The notes beneath the pieces were generated by a model. The model saw nothing but the letters and a program-made list of their open reading frames with translations. It searched no databases and was not told the origin of the DNA. A stretch of 64,000 nucleotides of DNA from Molossus alvarezi (taxonomy: Eukaryota > Chordata > Mammalia > Chiroptera > Molossidae), in the NCBI GenBank assembly GCA_037176705.1, contig CM073905.1:28490986-28554985 (forward strand), in the 5' to 3' direction. Below are positions 56,601 through 60,890 of the stretch, in pieces (position 1 is the first letter of the stretch; each line of letters starts with the position of its first letter). A program made the position numbers and the translations under genes.

Positions 56601-58206
56601 ACCTACAACAAAGGAAGCAAGGATATATAATGGGGTAGAGACAGCTTATTCAGTAAGTGGCAAGTAAATGCAACAAAATGAAATTGGACGACTATCTTAA
56701 ACCATAAAACTCCTAAAAGAAACATGAACTGTAAACTCTGACATTAGTGTTAGCAGTATCTTTTTTTTTATATATATCTCCTAGAGCAAGGGAGAACAAA
56801 AAAACAAGTGGGGCTACATCCAACTGAAAAGACAACCTATTGAATGAGAGAAGACATTCACCAATGATGCACCTGATAAGGAGTTACTATCCAGAATATA
56901 TAAAGAACTCATGCAACTAAACACAAAAAATAACCCAAATAATTTAATTATAAAATGGGCAGAGGATCTGAATACACATTTCTTCCAAGAGGACATACAG
57001 ATGGCCAACAGACATATGAAAAAGTGCTCAATATTACTAATCATCAGGGAAATGCAAATTAAAACCACAATGAAATATCACCTCACACTTGTCAGAACGG
57101 CTATCACCAATCAATACCAAGTGCTGGTGAGGATGTAGAGAAAAGGGAACCTTTGTACACTGTTGGTAGGAATGTAAATTAGTGCAGCCACAATGCTGAA
57201 TATGGAGATTTCTCAAAAAATTAAAAATAGAGCTGCACTATGATCTAGCAATTCCACTTCTATGTATTTATCCAAAGAAAACAAAAACCCTAATTCAAAA
57301 AAATATATGCACCACTATATTCATTGCAGCCAGGATGTGGAAGCAATCTATTTGTCCGTCAATAGAAAGAAGATGTATATCAATGTACATAAATCTATAT
57401 GATACTGGAATATTAAGCAATAAAGAATGAAATCTTGCCATTTACAACAACATAGATGAACCTAGAGGGTGTTAAGTGATATTAAGACAAAGACCATTTA
57501 ATTTCACTTATATGTGGAATCTAAAAAAAAAAAAGTTTGAAGCAGGAAATGATTTTTAAAAACTAGACTTAGAACATTCTTATTTACAGGATTTCTTTTT
57601 CTTTTTTTAATCCTCACCCATGGATATTTTTTTATTTATCTTCAGATAGAGTGGGAGGGAGGAAACATCGACAGGAGAGAGACACATTGACTGGTTGCCT
57701 CCTGCACAACCCCGAACAGGGCTGGGGACGAACCACAACCAAGGTACATGCCCTTGACTGGAATCGAACTCGAGACTCCTTGGGCCTGTGCTCTACCGCT
57801 GAGCCAAACCAGTCCGGGCAGGATTTCTATTTGTAACTCCATTTTAGAGAGGAGGAATACAGACACAGGTAAATTAACTTGCCCAGATCAGCTGACTCAT
57901 AAGTAAGAGGATGAGTACCAGTATAGAGTTGGTAAAAACCTCTTCCTGCTCAAGGGGCCTAAGAACTCTTCTAGTGAGTTATTCAAAGAATTATGGGCAA
58001 CTGTTCAGTGAGTAAAATTTGAATATTCTTTGATTCTCCGCAGAAGCAGCCTGAGATCAAGAATCAGAAAGGACTTGTAGATATGTGTGCCTCGTGTTTA
58101 AACCTGTAACTTAATGAAGTTCCTTCTTTCTCAGGGTGACCTACGGCGGATGTGGTCTGAGCCATTTCACTCCAAGTCCAGCAGCTCCCGATTCCTGGAA
58201 GTATGA
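23568..58206 (+). CDS. SPPL3: SPPL3, signal peptide peptidase-like 3 (joined exons 2-11; exon 1 outside window)
   Basis: SPPL3 is an intramembrane aspartyl protease of the GxGD (presenilin/signal peptide peptidase) family. It has nine membrane spans and acts in the Golgi, where it cleaves type II membrane proteins such as glycosyltransferases and so tunes N-glycosylation (family knowledge). The coding pieces are 23568-23645, 35161-35249, 39900-40019, 41146-41224, 42486-42598, 48526-48632, 49007-49170, 49879-50078, 50991-51100 and 58135-58206. They sum to 1132 nt. With the 23 nt expected from exon 1 this gives 385 codons including TGA, a 384-residue protein, the usual SPPL3 length. Catalytic Asp200 lies in LLIYDVFW, Asp271 in GIGDIVMPG, and the PAL motif is at 340-342. 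All junctions are GT/AG and phases match. No frameshift or internal stop is seen, so the gene looks intact. The start codon is not in the window. Confidence 0.97.
23853..24058 (-). mobile_element. Ves-type SINE, GTGTGGCTCA subfamily, near exon 2
   Basis: TTTATTGGTTTTAGAGAAAG to CCACACCGGCCAGG. It begins about 207 bases downstream of the exon 2 donor. Confidence 0.88.
24190..24393 (-). mobile_element. Ves-type SINE, shortened middle
   Basis: Tail block ATCCTCACCCAAGGACATTT and head CCTGGCCGGTTTGGCTCAGC. About 35 bases around the CGATGTGT/CAGGGCCGGG segment are missing. GAGACAAA at 24182 and 24394 flanks it. Confidence 0.85.
24787..25019 (-). mobile_element. Ves-type SINE with 15-base TSD
   Basis: Minus-strand copy between perfect TATATCTGGATTTTA repeats at 24772-24786 and 25020-25034. 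It lacks part of the ATCGATGTGTCTC stretch. Confidence 0.9.
25271..25536 (-). mobile_element. Ves-type SINE, older copy
   Basis: Diverged minus-strand copy (CATCCTTCCCAAGGATATTT to CCTGCCAGGGC) with a G-rich expansion at 25347-25362. Confidence 0.82.
25545..26110 (-). mobile_element. L1 LINE fragment, antisense
   Basis: CACCAGTGAAACCATCTAAA, TTTGTGGGAAGATTTTATTT and later GGTGAAGTTACTATTCAAAT match reverse-complement L1 ORF2 and 3' segments. It overlaps in L1 content with the next fragment, so it is a separate insertion or a rearranged piece. Confidence 0.65.
27182..27409 (+). mobile_element. Ves-type SINE with 15-base TSD in L1
   Basis: Full-length copy flanked by perfect AAAAGTCTTACTTGA at 27167-27181 and 27410-27424. 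Confidence 0.94.
27492..27748 (-). mobile_element. Ves-type SINE in L1
   Basis: Minus-strand full-length copy with TTTTATCCTCACCTGAGGAC tail and a head ending CATCCAGGG. It forms a tail-to-tail pair with the copy at 27182. Confidence 0.9.
27887..28130 (-). mobile_element. Ves-type SINE in L1
   Basis: Full-length minus-strand copy. CATACTGTTGCTTTAT before and CATACTGTTCCTTTAT after are a one-mismatch TSD. Confidence 0.92.
28198..28410 (-). mobile_element. Ves-type SINE, GTGTGGCTCA subfamily
   Basis: ATATGTTTTTATTGATTTTT then a T run, to CCACACCAGCCAGG. The T run at 28213-28232 marks the tail. Confidence 0.88.
28507..28672 (+). mobile_element. 5'-truncated Ves SINE with perfect TSD
   Basis: It starts inside box B (TCGGTTCCTGCTAAGGGCA) and runs to GTCCTCAAGATAAAAAAA. 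The first 60-65 bases of head are absent. AAAGAACCAACTTTG at 28492-28506 and 28673-28687 is a perfect 15-base TSD. Confidence 0.92.
28942..29164 (+). mobile_element. Ves-type SINE, AACAAC-tail subfamily
   Basis: Head GCCCTTGTTGGTGAGCCCAG, tail GGTGAGGATTAACAACAACA. TSD ATATTTTCTA at 28932 and 29165. Confidence 0.9.
29450..29700 (-). mobile_element. L2-like LINE fragment, antisense
   Basis: GATTGTTCTGGGTTCTGTGT and GAGTCAAGGATGACTCCCAA follow the order of reverse-complement L2 ORF2. Confidence 0.5.
30300..30620 (+). mobile_element. L1MA/MB-type 3' UTR, sense, split by a DNA transposon
   Basis: GGTGGTTACCAAAGGCTGGA, ATGGTGACTATAGTTAATAA, TTGCTAAGAGAGTAGATCTT and the closing CCTTAAATATA are standard L1 3' UTR words. 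The continuation CAATTTTTTTGTAAAAAATT occurs at 31107, after the Tigger-like insert. Confidence 0.82.
30621..31104. mobile_element. Tigger-like DNA transposon inside an L1 3' UTR
   Basis: Starts CAGCTGCTCCTTGACTTATG and ends GTTGGGAACCATCTG(TG). It is flanked by TA at 30619 and 31105 and includes ACTTACATTAGCCTACAGTT and AAGCCTGTTTTATAATAAAG. Non-autonomous; no transposase frame is left. Confidence 0.82.
31212..31503 (+). mobile_element. Ves-type SINE, AACAAC/CA-rich tail, 14-base TSD
   Basis: GCCCTGGCTGGTTTGGCTCAG to CTCGGGTGAGGCTTAAC, then (CAA)n and (CA)n. AGAGACTGAGGCAG flanks it at 31198-31211 and 31504-31517. Confidence 0.92.
32381..32535 (+). mobile_element. Ves-type SINE, internally deleted
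   Basis: GCCCTGACTGGGTTGCTTGGT and box B GGTTCAGTTCCTGGTC are present. The second quarter is missing before CTCTTTCTCTCTCTCACATC. Confidence 0.78.
33446..33462. repeat. 17-base poly(C) run
   Basis: Uninterrupted C run immediately upstream of a SINE target site. Confidence 0.95.
33482..33754 (+). mobile_element. Ves-type SINE with tandem duplication in its head
   Basis: Full-length copy with TSD GGTAGGAACT at 33472 and 33755. The 12-mer GAGTCGGCCTGC is repeated in tandem at 33512-33523 and 33524-33535, between boxes A and B. Confidence 0.94.
34433..34455. repeat. (AAAT)n microsatellite
   Basis: Five to six AAAT units with no SINE attached. Confidence 0.9.
34780..34930 (+). mobile_element. 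L1-like fragment
   Basis: TGCTTGCCCTTTGACCCAAC and the TTCTCCCTCTAGGTATTTAT that follows fit late L1 ORF2. Short and diverged. Confidence 0.5.
35161..35249 (+). CDS. SPPL3: SPPL3 coding exon 3 (residues 34-64, hydrophilic loop)
   Basis: The exon follows TTTTTTCCACAG ending at 35160 and is followed by the donor GTAAGA at 35250. It encodes [16 protein letters not shown] and then a Ser/Asn-rich run [13 protein letters not shown], completing Arg34 at the start and giving the first base of Ser64 at the end. This is the loop between membrane spans 1 and 2 and the least constrained part of the protein. The acidic [10 protein letters not shown] block is the recognisable SPPL3 signature here. Confidence 0.95.
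35573..35751 (-). mobile_element. Ves-type SINE lacking its tail, 10-base TSD
   Basis: Minus-strand copy ending CTGGCCACGGC and flanked by CATTGTGACT at 35563 and 35752. The GAGGAT tail block and poly(A) are absent. Confidence 0.88.
35765..36003 (-). mobile_element. Ves-type SINE inserted next to the previous one
   Basis: Full-length minus-strand copy. Its TSD, GGCCATTGTGACTCTT at 35749 and GGCCATTATGACTCTT at 36004, includes the end and TSD of the older SINE. Confidence 0.92.
36034..36243 (+). mobile_element. Ves-type SINE, GTGTGGCTCA subfamily, (TA)n tail
   Basis: GCCCAGCTGGTGTGGCTCAGG to CAAAATAAATAAATAAATAT, then a TA run. GCTACTTG flanks both ends. Confidence 0.87.
36320..36800 (+). 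mobile_element. L1M-type 3' end, sense
   Basis: GCATTATTCCTAATAGCCAA, TGCATGGAATGCTATTCAGC, TACAACATGGATGAATCTCA and ACACTTAAAACAAGTGAATT follow the L1 3' order closely. Confidence 0.75.
36890..37330 (-). mobile_element. L2-like LINE fragment, antisense
   Basis: GTCATCATTCCAGGTGGAAA followed by GAACAGGCACAAGAGG fits reverse-complement L2. Diverged. Confidence 0.45.
37695..37942 (-). mobile_element. Ves-type SINE
   Basis: Full-length minus-strand copy, poly(T) ATCCTCACCCGAGGACC to a head ending CCAGCCAGGG. Confidence 0.92.
38337..38580 (+). mobile_element. Mosaic Ves SINE (GTGTGGCTTA head, GAACAAAAAATGG tail)
   Basis: The first 130 bases (GCCCTGGCCAGTGTGGCTTAG, TGCACCAAAAGGTTGCCAG, TGTGCAGGAGGTAGCAG) are of the GTGTGGCTCA subfamily. 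The end (TCTATCTGAACAAAAAATGG and GTCCTCGGGTGAGGAT) is of the GGTTTGGCTCAG subfamily. There is no TSD or poly(A) between the halves. Confidence 0.88.
38582..38770. mobile_element. L1 fragment with internal inversion
   Basis: 38582-38642 reads as antisense L1 ORF2 (GTGGGTTTATTTCTGGACTC, CATTCTGTTCCATTGGTCTG). 38650-38770 reads as sense ORF2 from just upstream (AAATAGCTAAAGCAATCCAG, CAGTAATCAAAACAGTATGG). Confidence 0.72.
39155..39393 (+). mobile_element. Ves-type SINE
   Basis: GCCCTGGCAGGTTTGACTCCG to CTCGGGTGAAGATTTAAAA. CTCATAA flanks both sides. Confidence 0.88.
39900..40019 (+). CDS. SPPL3: SPPL3 coding exon 4 (residues 64-104, second membrane span)
   Basis: The acceptor CTCTTTCAG ends at 39899 and the donor GTAAAT starts at 40020. 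It encodes [20 protein letters not shown] followed by [20 protein letters not shown] and the first base of Val104. The long hydrophobic stretch is transmembrane segment 2 with its FFFF run. The exon is 120 nt and phase-compatible with both neighbours. Confidence 0.96.
40396..40624 (-). mobile_element. Ves-type SINE, GTGTGGCTCA subfamily, 9-base TSD
   Basis: TAAAATATTATTATTATTAT tail region to CCACACCAGCCAGG, flanked by CTCTGATCA at 40387 and 40625. Confidence 0.9.
40727..40964 (-). mobile_element. Ves-type SINE with 13-base TSD
   Basis: Full-length minus-strand copy between perfect CTATTTATCTATT repeats at 40714-40726 and 40965-40977. It ends about 180 bases before exon 5. Confidence 0.93.
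41146..41224 (+). CDS. SPPL3: SPPL3 coding exon 5 (residues 104-130, third membrane span)
   Basis: The acceptor TCTCTCTGTAG ends at 41145 and the donor GTAAGG starts at 41225. The 79 nt exon encodes [20 protein letters not shown] and then PCSPQN plus two bases of Lys130. The hydrophobic part is transmembrane segment 3 and the Cys/Pro-rich tail is the following loop. A reverse-oriented SINE begins only about 85 bases downstream of the donor. Confidence 0.95.
41309..41518 (-). mobile_element. Ves-type SINE 85 bases after exon 5
   Basis: TTAATCCTCACCCAAAGATG to ACTGGCCAGGGC. The tail combines the ATCCTCACCC block with a TTATTAATTTTTAG segment. Confidence 0.87.
41521..41682 (-). mobile_element. 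Degraded Ves-like SINE
   Basis: TTTAATATTTATTGATTTGA, GCCCTGACCAGGGATTGAAC and a terminal CCTGCCAGGGC. The middle is very diverged. It abuts the previous SINE in the same orientation. Confidence 0.65.
42486..42598 (+). CDS. SPPL3: SPPL3 coding exon 6 (residues 130-168, fourth membrane span)
   Basis: The acceptor GTTTTGCAG ends at 42485 and the donor GTGAGT starts at 42599. It encodes [20 protein letters not shown], then [18 protein letters not shown] and the first base of Ala168. The [22 protein letters not shown] stretch is transmembrane segment 4. FGCCGRFT is the preceding loop shared by SPPL3 orthologues. Confidence 0.96.
42781..43027 (-). mobile_element. Ves-type SINE
   Basis: Full-length young-looking minus-strand copy, ATCCTCACCCGAGGACATTT to CCGGCCAGGGC. 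It starts 182 bases after the exon 6 donor. Confidence 0.92.
43045..43330 (-). mobile_element. L1M 3' UTR fragment, antisense
   Basis: TTGAGATATAATTCACGTAC, AAAGTGTACAATTTAGTGGG and CAGCCATCACTATAATCAAT are reverse-complement L1M 3' words. A CATCC microsatellite sits inside. Confidence 0.75.
43223..43260. repeat. (CATCC)n and C-run
   Basis: Four to five CATCC units followed by nine or more C. Confidence 0.9.
43602..43803 (+). mobile_element. Ves-type SINE, AACAAC-tail subfamily, partly deleted
   Basis: GCCCTAGCTGGTTTGGCTCAG to CCTAAGGATTAACAACAAAA. The TCAAGGGCATGTACC segment after box B is missing. Confidence 0.85.
43947..44165 (-). mobile_element. Ves-type SINE, GTGTGGCTCA subfamily
   Basis: TTTTCTTTATTGTCTTTAGA to CCACACTGGCCAGG, with box B intact on the minus strand. 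Confidence 0.88.
44235..44259. repeat. 25-base poly(T) run
   Basis: Uninterrupted T run with no SINE or LINE body attached on either side. Confidence 0.95.
45104..45351 (-). mobile_element. Ves-type SINE, near-consensus
   Basis: Minus-strand copy with 15 T, ATCCTCACTCGAGGACATTT, an (AG)n middle and an intact head. CpG sites in the box-B region are still unmutated, suggesting a recent insertion. Confidence 0.93.
45903..46150 (+). mobile_element. Ves-type SINE, AATTAACC-tail subfamily
   Basis: GGCCATGGCCAGTTTGGCTCAG to CTCAGGTGAGAATTAACC. AATTTCTTTG before and AATGTCTTTG after are a near-perfect TSD. Confidence 0.88.
46762..46972 (+). mobile_element. Ves-type SINE, short middle
   Basis: GCCCTGGCCAGTTTGGCTCAG to CCTCTGGTGAAGCTTTAAA. 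The GATGTGTCTCTCTCACATCGATG stretch is reduced to CT repeats. Confidence 0.88.
47222..47449 (+). mobile_element. Ves-type SINE with 15-base TSD
   Basis: GCCCTGGCCGGTTTGGCTCAG to CTTGGGTAAGGATTTAAA, flanked by perfect AAAATACTAGACTCT at 47207-47221 and 47450-47464. Confidence 0.94.
48526..48632 (+). CDS. SPPL3: SPPL3 coding exon 7 (residues 168-203, first catalytic Asp)
   Basis: The acceptor CTCCTCCCCAG ends at 48525 and the donor GTAAGT starts at 48633. The exon encodes [20 protein letters not shown], then [16 protein letters not shown], ending exactly on codon 203. The Tyr-Asp pair is the first active-site motif of the GxGD protease family. The Asp is residue 200 by counting back from the exon end. 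Transmembrane segments 5 and 6 are here. Third positions are visibly more GC-rich than in exons 2-6. Confidence 0.97.
49007..49170 (+). CDS. SPPL3: SPPL3 coding exon 8 (residues 204-258, lumen/cytosol loop after the YD helix)
   Basis: The acceptor CTTGGCAG ends at 49006 and the donor GTAGGA starts at 49171. It encodes [20 protein letters not shown], then [20 protein letters not shown] and [14 protein letters not shown] plus two bases of Ser258. The start completes the helix carrying Asp200. The rest is the long hydrophilic loop between the two catalytic helices. The preceding intron is only 374 nt. Confidence 0.97.
49879..50078 (+). CDS. SPPL3: SPPL3 coding exon 9 (residues 258-325, GxGD catalytic motif)
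   Basis: The acceptor CTGTTCCAG ends at 49878 and the donor GTAAGA starts at 50079. It encodes [60 protein letters not shown], then TLIGYFV and the first base of Gly325. GIGD carries the second catalytic aspartate, residue 271, in transmembrane segment 7. The [20 protein letters not shown] loop leads into transmembrane segment 8. At 200 nt it is the largest coding exon. Confidence 0.97.
50630..50740 (-). mobile_element. MIR-like fragment
   Basis: AAAGTTACATAGCTCTTGTA and GAAACTTGAACCCAGGTCTT fit the reverse complement of the MIR core. Confidence 0.55.
50991..51100 (+). CDS. SPPL3: SPPL3 coding exon 10 (residues 325-361, PAL motif)
   Basis: The acceptor TATCCTCATAG ends at 50990 and the donor GTGAGA starts at 51101. 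It encodes [20 protein letters not shown], then [17 protein letters not shown], ending on codon 361. Pro-Ala-Leu at 340-342 is the conserved PAL motif that contributes to the active-site conformation in presenilin-type proteases. The segment after it is transmembrane span 9. Confidence 0.97.
52016..52150 (+). mobile_element. Ves-type SINE, internally deleted
   Basis: GCCCTGGCTGGTGTGGCTCCA, box B GGTTCAATCCCTAGTTG, then directly GCACGCAGGAGGAAGCTGAT and TCTCTGAAATCATAAAGA. Confidence 0.8.
52919..53068 (+). mobile_element. Ves SINE 5' half within the mariner-like element
   Basis: GCCCTGGCGCTGGTGTGGCTC to CCACTCGATGTGTCCCT, then the mariner right end begins. The 3' half, tail and poly(A) are absent. 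Confidence 0.87.
53075..53330 (-). mobile_element. Ves-type SINE inserted at the SINE/mariner junction, 18-base TSD
   Basis: Full-length near-consensus copy. Perfect CGATGTGTCCCTACTTTT at 53057-53074 and 53331-53348 duplicates both SINE sequence and the mariner terminal repeat. Confidence 0.94.
53634..53817 (+). mobile_element. Ves-type SINE, 3' middle deleted
   Basis: GCCCTGGCTGGTTTGACTCAG to CTCAGGTGAGGATTG. TGTAAACAGGTTAA before and TGTAAATAGGTTAA after form a one-mismatch TSD. Confidence 0.88.
54107..54362 (-). mobile_element. Ves-type SINE with 16-base TSD and (TTTA)n tail
   Basis: Perfect TTATTGGGGGATTTTA at 54091-54106 and 54363-54378. The tail has TTTA repeats followed by ATCCTCACCCGAGGACATTT. 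Confidence 0.94.
56024..56195 (+). mobile_element. Ves-type SINE, GTGTGGCTCA subfamily
   Basis: AGCCCAGGTGATGTGGCTCAG to TTTCTCTCTCAAAAAAAA, flanked by AAAGTATAAAAT at 56012 and 56196. Confidence 0.88.
57597..57818 (-). mobile_element. Ves-type SINE with 10-base TSD
   Basis: CTTTTTTTAATCCTCACCCA to CCAGTCCGGGC, flanked by CAGGATTTCT at 57587 and 57819. It lies 316 bases before the last exon. Confidence 0.9.
57840..57960 (-). mobile_element. MIR-like fragment
   Basis: CCATTTTAGAGAGGAGGAAT and AAATTAACTTGCCCAGATCA fit reverse-complement MIR. Confidence 0.5.
58135..58206 (+). CDS. SPPL3: SPPL3 last coding exon 11 (residues 362-384 and stop)
   Basis: The acceptor CTTTCTCAG ends at 58134. The frame gives [20 protein letters not shown] then LEV and the stop TGA at 58204-58206. 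This is the short C-terminal tail characteristic of SPPL3, with a Ser-rich stretch and a terminal LEV. The upstream intron is 7.0 kb and mostly LINE sequence. The exon continues without a break into the 3' UTR. Confidence 0.97.
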   Translation, partial: GDLRRMWSEPFHSKSSSSRFLEV

Positions 58207-58872
58207 TGGATCACAGAGAGTGACCAGAATGGCCATCTTAGTCCCTTTCTGTCAGCGCGTGGTTTTGTTTCCTCTGAGAGTTGGCCTGGTACTCAGAGAT
58301 GTACCTGTTTAAGGAACTGACGAGTGACTGGATTTTGCGTTTGCAGGGAGCTTGTGTACAGGAGCGAGGTGCTGGAGCCGTGCTGGGATCCTTCTCTTCC
58401 TGCTGCTGTGGAGTTGGAGTCCCTCCTGCAGTGGCAGGCCCTCCCCTTCGCTCCTTCCTCCCCCGTTTTTATGGATCTGCACTAGACTGTTACCTGTGGG
58501 GGATGGAGATGTGACTGTTTAAAACTGACAGTGGCAAGGAGTTGTTCTACACCTTTCGAACACTAAAAGGATGAAAAACATTAGCAAACCGAAGTTTCTT
58601 CAGTGAACCCTCAACTTTGGGACCAGTTTCCTATGGGGGACTCAGTTTCCGAGAACTGAGACAGAAGCTCTTCTGTCGTTATATTCTTTCCTTTTTTTGG
58701 ATTTATTAAATATTTTCTGTGGTGTGAAGTGACTTATTAAATCCACAGATATTGAGTGACTTCTTATAACATACACATAAGAATTGTCAAGAGTTCATGT
58801 CCACCCAGATGTTGTGTTGGCAGTGAACGAGGGCACGGTTTTTATACATACACACGCACATAGATCTATATG

Positions 58873-58878
58873 AATAAA
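58873..58878 (+). promoter_or_regulatory. Possible proximal poly(A) signal AATAAA
   Basis: A canonical AATAAA lies 667 bases after the stop codon. Two ATTAAA variants lie earlier, at 58705 and 58736. They could give shorter SPPL3 transcripts, but the downstream sequence is not strikingly GT-rich. Confidence 0.35.
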
Positions 58879-59926
58879 CAAAACGTAACACCTGCTACGA
58901 TCATGCTGTGCAGCACACGGGCTTCTGTAGCTGTCAGCATGCAGAGCCGGCTGCTCCGGCTCCCCTGTATCTGGATAAGCTGCTCTTTCCCTCCACAACT
59001 GAACGTGCGTTAAAAACCAGTGTGGTATTTGTACTGATATACTCATGGACTTTAGGGGACTCTTATTTGGTTTTGATCAGTGTAGCAAATTAGGGATGAA
59101 AAGAGAAACCTTTTTGGCCCTTTGTTTTGTTTGTTTTGTTTTGTTTTTACAGGCTTCTCCTTTGCAGGGTTTTTAGTACTTTCTTCTTGAACTGATGCAT
59201 GTATTATAGCAGCAGGTGTCTTTGTGCTTTCTGATCATAGTAATGTACTACTTGTAAATACATTTTTCTATTTTCTATTTTTTTGTATTTTTTTTTTTTT
59301 TTGGCATTTTGTTTCATTGGTGTGCTGTATTTTCCATGCCCTCCTTTAAGAAAAAAAAAGGCAAAAACAACACAATCCTGTCCTTGCTGTTGTGATTATA
59401 GTCTTGGTTTACCTGTGGTGACAACTGGGTATTGGGGACATATGTCAAGTGCCCCCCTGAGATGCGCCCTACATTCCAGGGATTGTGGAAAGAGCAAGCT
59501 TCCCACCCCCTTAGAATGTGACTGTGCTGTGGTCTCTGCTGGAGAGCCAGCCTTCTGGCGGTGACTAGCGTGAGTCATGTCCGCTTGCCTTTGTCTCAGC
59601 AGCCCCCGCCTGAGGAGAAATGGCCCGTTTTTCAGAGGCAGAGAGAAGCCTGGAATTGGCCTGCGTGCCTGAGCGTGGAGGCTGGAGAAGGGCTCCTGTC
59701 CTGCTTTCTCCCATAAGCAGGTGACCTGCATCAGTCTTGACCTGTGTGGCGGACTGGTGTGCTGTGGTCCCTGTCCTTGCAGGCACGGTGGGTAGGGCTC
59801 GCGGCGGTGCTTCTCGCGTTGGCGCAGTGTGGAGCCATCAGGGTGGTGCATTCCTCTGTGTCTTCAAATCCTGCGGAGGGCTGTTTTTTGTTTTTGTTTT
59901 CTTTATGTGTGTGTGTGTTTTTTTAA

Positions 59927-59932
59927 AATAAA
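59927..59932 (+). promoter_or_regulatory. Poly(A) signal AATAAA, likely main SPPL3 3' end
   Basis: A canonical AATAAA follows a GT-rich tract (tttatgtgtgtgtgtg) and is followed within 60 bases by T/GT-rich sequence, as expected for a cleavage site near 59945-59955. It lies 1.72 kb after the stop. Confidence 0.65.
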
Positions 59933-60432
59933 TGACTCCTTTCTAGACTTTGTCACCTCATCTTCACTTTTGGTTTTTGGTACCAGAGCTCCTGTCACCT
60001 CCTACTTGCTCTGTCTGTACCAGAAGACTGATGGAAGACCCTGTCTATCTGCAGATGGGTCCCCTGCAGCTCTGGTGCTGTTCTAGAGATGTCGGAGGCC
60101 TGAGCTTGTGTTGCCACAGCACTGAGCACGGCCTCTGGACGTGTGAAGACCAGAAGTACGCACGCTCTGCTGCTTTCTTGGCCCTCCAGGATGCTAGTGG
60201 CTGATGAGGGGGCGGGGGCTTCCAGATGACTCCGATTAATGGCGAGCGCCAATAATGATTGGAAATATTATCCTGGCAGTTGGTCATTTTAATTTTTCTA
60301 ACTTCTGTGCAGGCTAGGGAGAAGTGAGTACCCACACCAGGACTCCTGAATGTACTTTGGATCCCAGTTGCTAGTCTTCAAAGTCCTTAACTTGGGCAGA
60401 GGAACTGCAAATAATTCCTTTCGTTTTAGTTA

Positions 60433-60890
60433 ATCTTCACCTGAGGGTTTTTTTTTTATCCTCACCCAAGGACATTTTTTTATATTTTGTCAGAGTGGGA
60501 GGGGGGGGGGAAACATCGACATGAAAGAGACGCATAGAGTGGCTGCCACCCACACGACCCAACCAGGGCCGGGGACAAACTGTAACTGAGGTACGTGCCC
60601 TTAGCAAGAACCGAACCCGGGTCTCTCTGGACCGCAAGCTGACGCTCTAACCACTGAGCAAAACCAGCCAGGGCTGCCTGACGATATTTTTTCATTGATT
60701 TTTTAAAATAGAAGGGATGAAGGGGAGAGAGAGAGAGACATCAATTGCTTGCCTCCCACACATGACCCCAACCGGGGCCGGGGATCAAACCTGCAACTGA
60801 GGTACATGCCCTTGACCAGGAATGAAACCCAAGACCCTTCGGTCCGAGGACCATTTATTTCTCTAACCTCTGAGCCAAAGCAGCCAGGAC
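60433..60890 (-). mobile_element. Older Ves-type SINE split by a younger one
   Basis: The tail fragment ATCTTCACCTGAGGG (60433-60447) is cut off from its body. The body restarts at about 60675 (CTGACGATATTTTTTCATTG) and ends CAGCCAGGAC. Diverged TSD-like sequence AATAATTCCTTTCGTTTTAG before and AATATTCCTTTTGTTTTAAA after. Confidence 0.82.
60448..60674 (-). mobile_element. Ves-type SINE nested in the tail of another
   Basis: Poly(T), ATCCTCACCCAAGGACATTT to CCAGCCAGGGC. Same orientation as its host and clearly less diverged. Confidence 0.88.

Larger units (their letters stand above)
52150..57575 (+). mobile_element. Old L1 LINE, ORF1 to 3' end, sense
   Basis: The words run in L1 order. ORF1-like sequence at 52170-52330 is followed by linker and 5' ORF2 at 53580-54010 (GCTGCTTACAAGAGATTCAC). 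Reverse transcriptase region follows at 55380-55560 (GAGATTTCATCCCAAGGATG, ATCTCAATAGATGCATCTGA). Late ORF2 follows at 56870-57430 (TCCAGAATATATAAAGAACT, AGCAATTCCACTTCTATGTA), then ACTTATATGTGGAATCTAAA near 57520. SINEs at 53634, 54107 and 56024 and a mariner-like element interrupt it. Frames carry many stops. Confidence 0.82.
51101..58134 (+). other. SPPL3: SPPL3 intron 10
   Basis: A 7,034-base intron. The first 900 bases are unique-looking. From 52150 to 57575 it is essentially one old sense-strand L1 interrupted by SINEs and a mariner-like element. The last 310 bases include a MIR-like remnant (57840-57960). Confidence 0.85.
58207..59950 (+). other. SPPL3: SPPL3 3' untranslated region
   Basis: About 1.7 kb follows the stop codon before the best poly(A) signal. 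It contains no SINE or recognisable LINE, unlike every intron of similar size nearby. It is T-rich in parts, with a 16-base T run near 59287. Long frames here such as 59396-59851 on the minus strand look incidental. The 3' end is inferred from the AATAAA at 59927, not seen in a transcript. Confidence 0.75.

Noticed and set aside
52150..57575. Possible active L1
   Set aside because: No open ORF1 or ORF2 survives; the longest local frames are under 110 codons and SINEs interrupt the body.
59396..59851. 151-codon minus-strand frame antisense to the SPPL3 3' UTR
   Set aside because: No domain, no splice or promoter evidence, and it lies within the UTR of the opposite gene.
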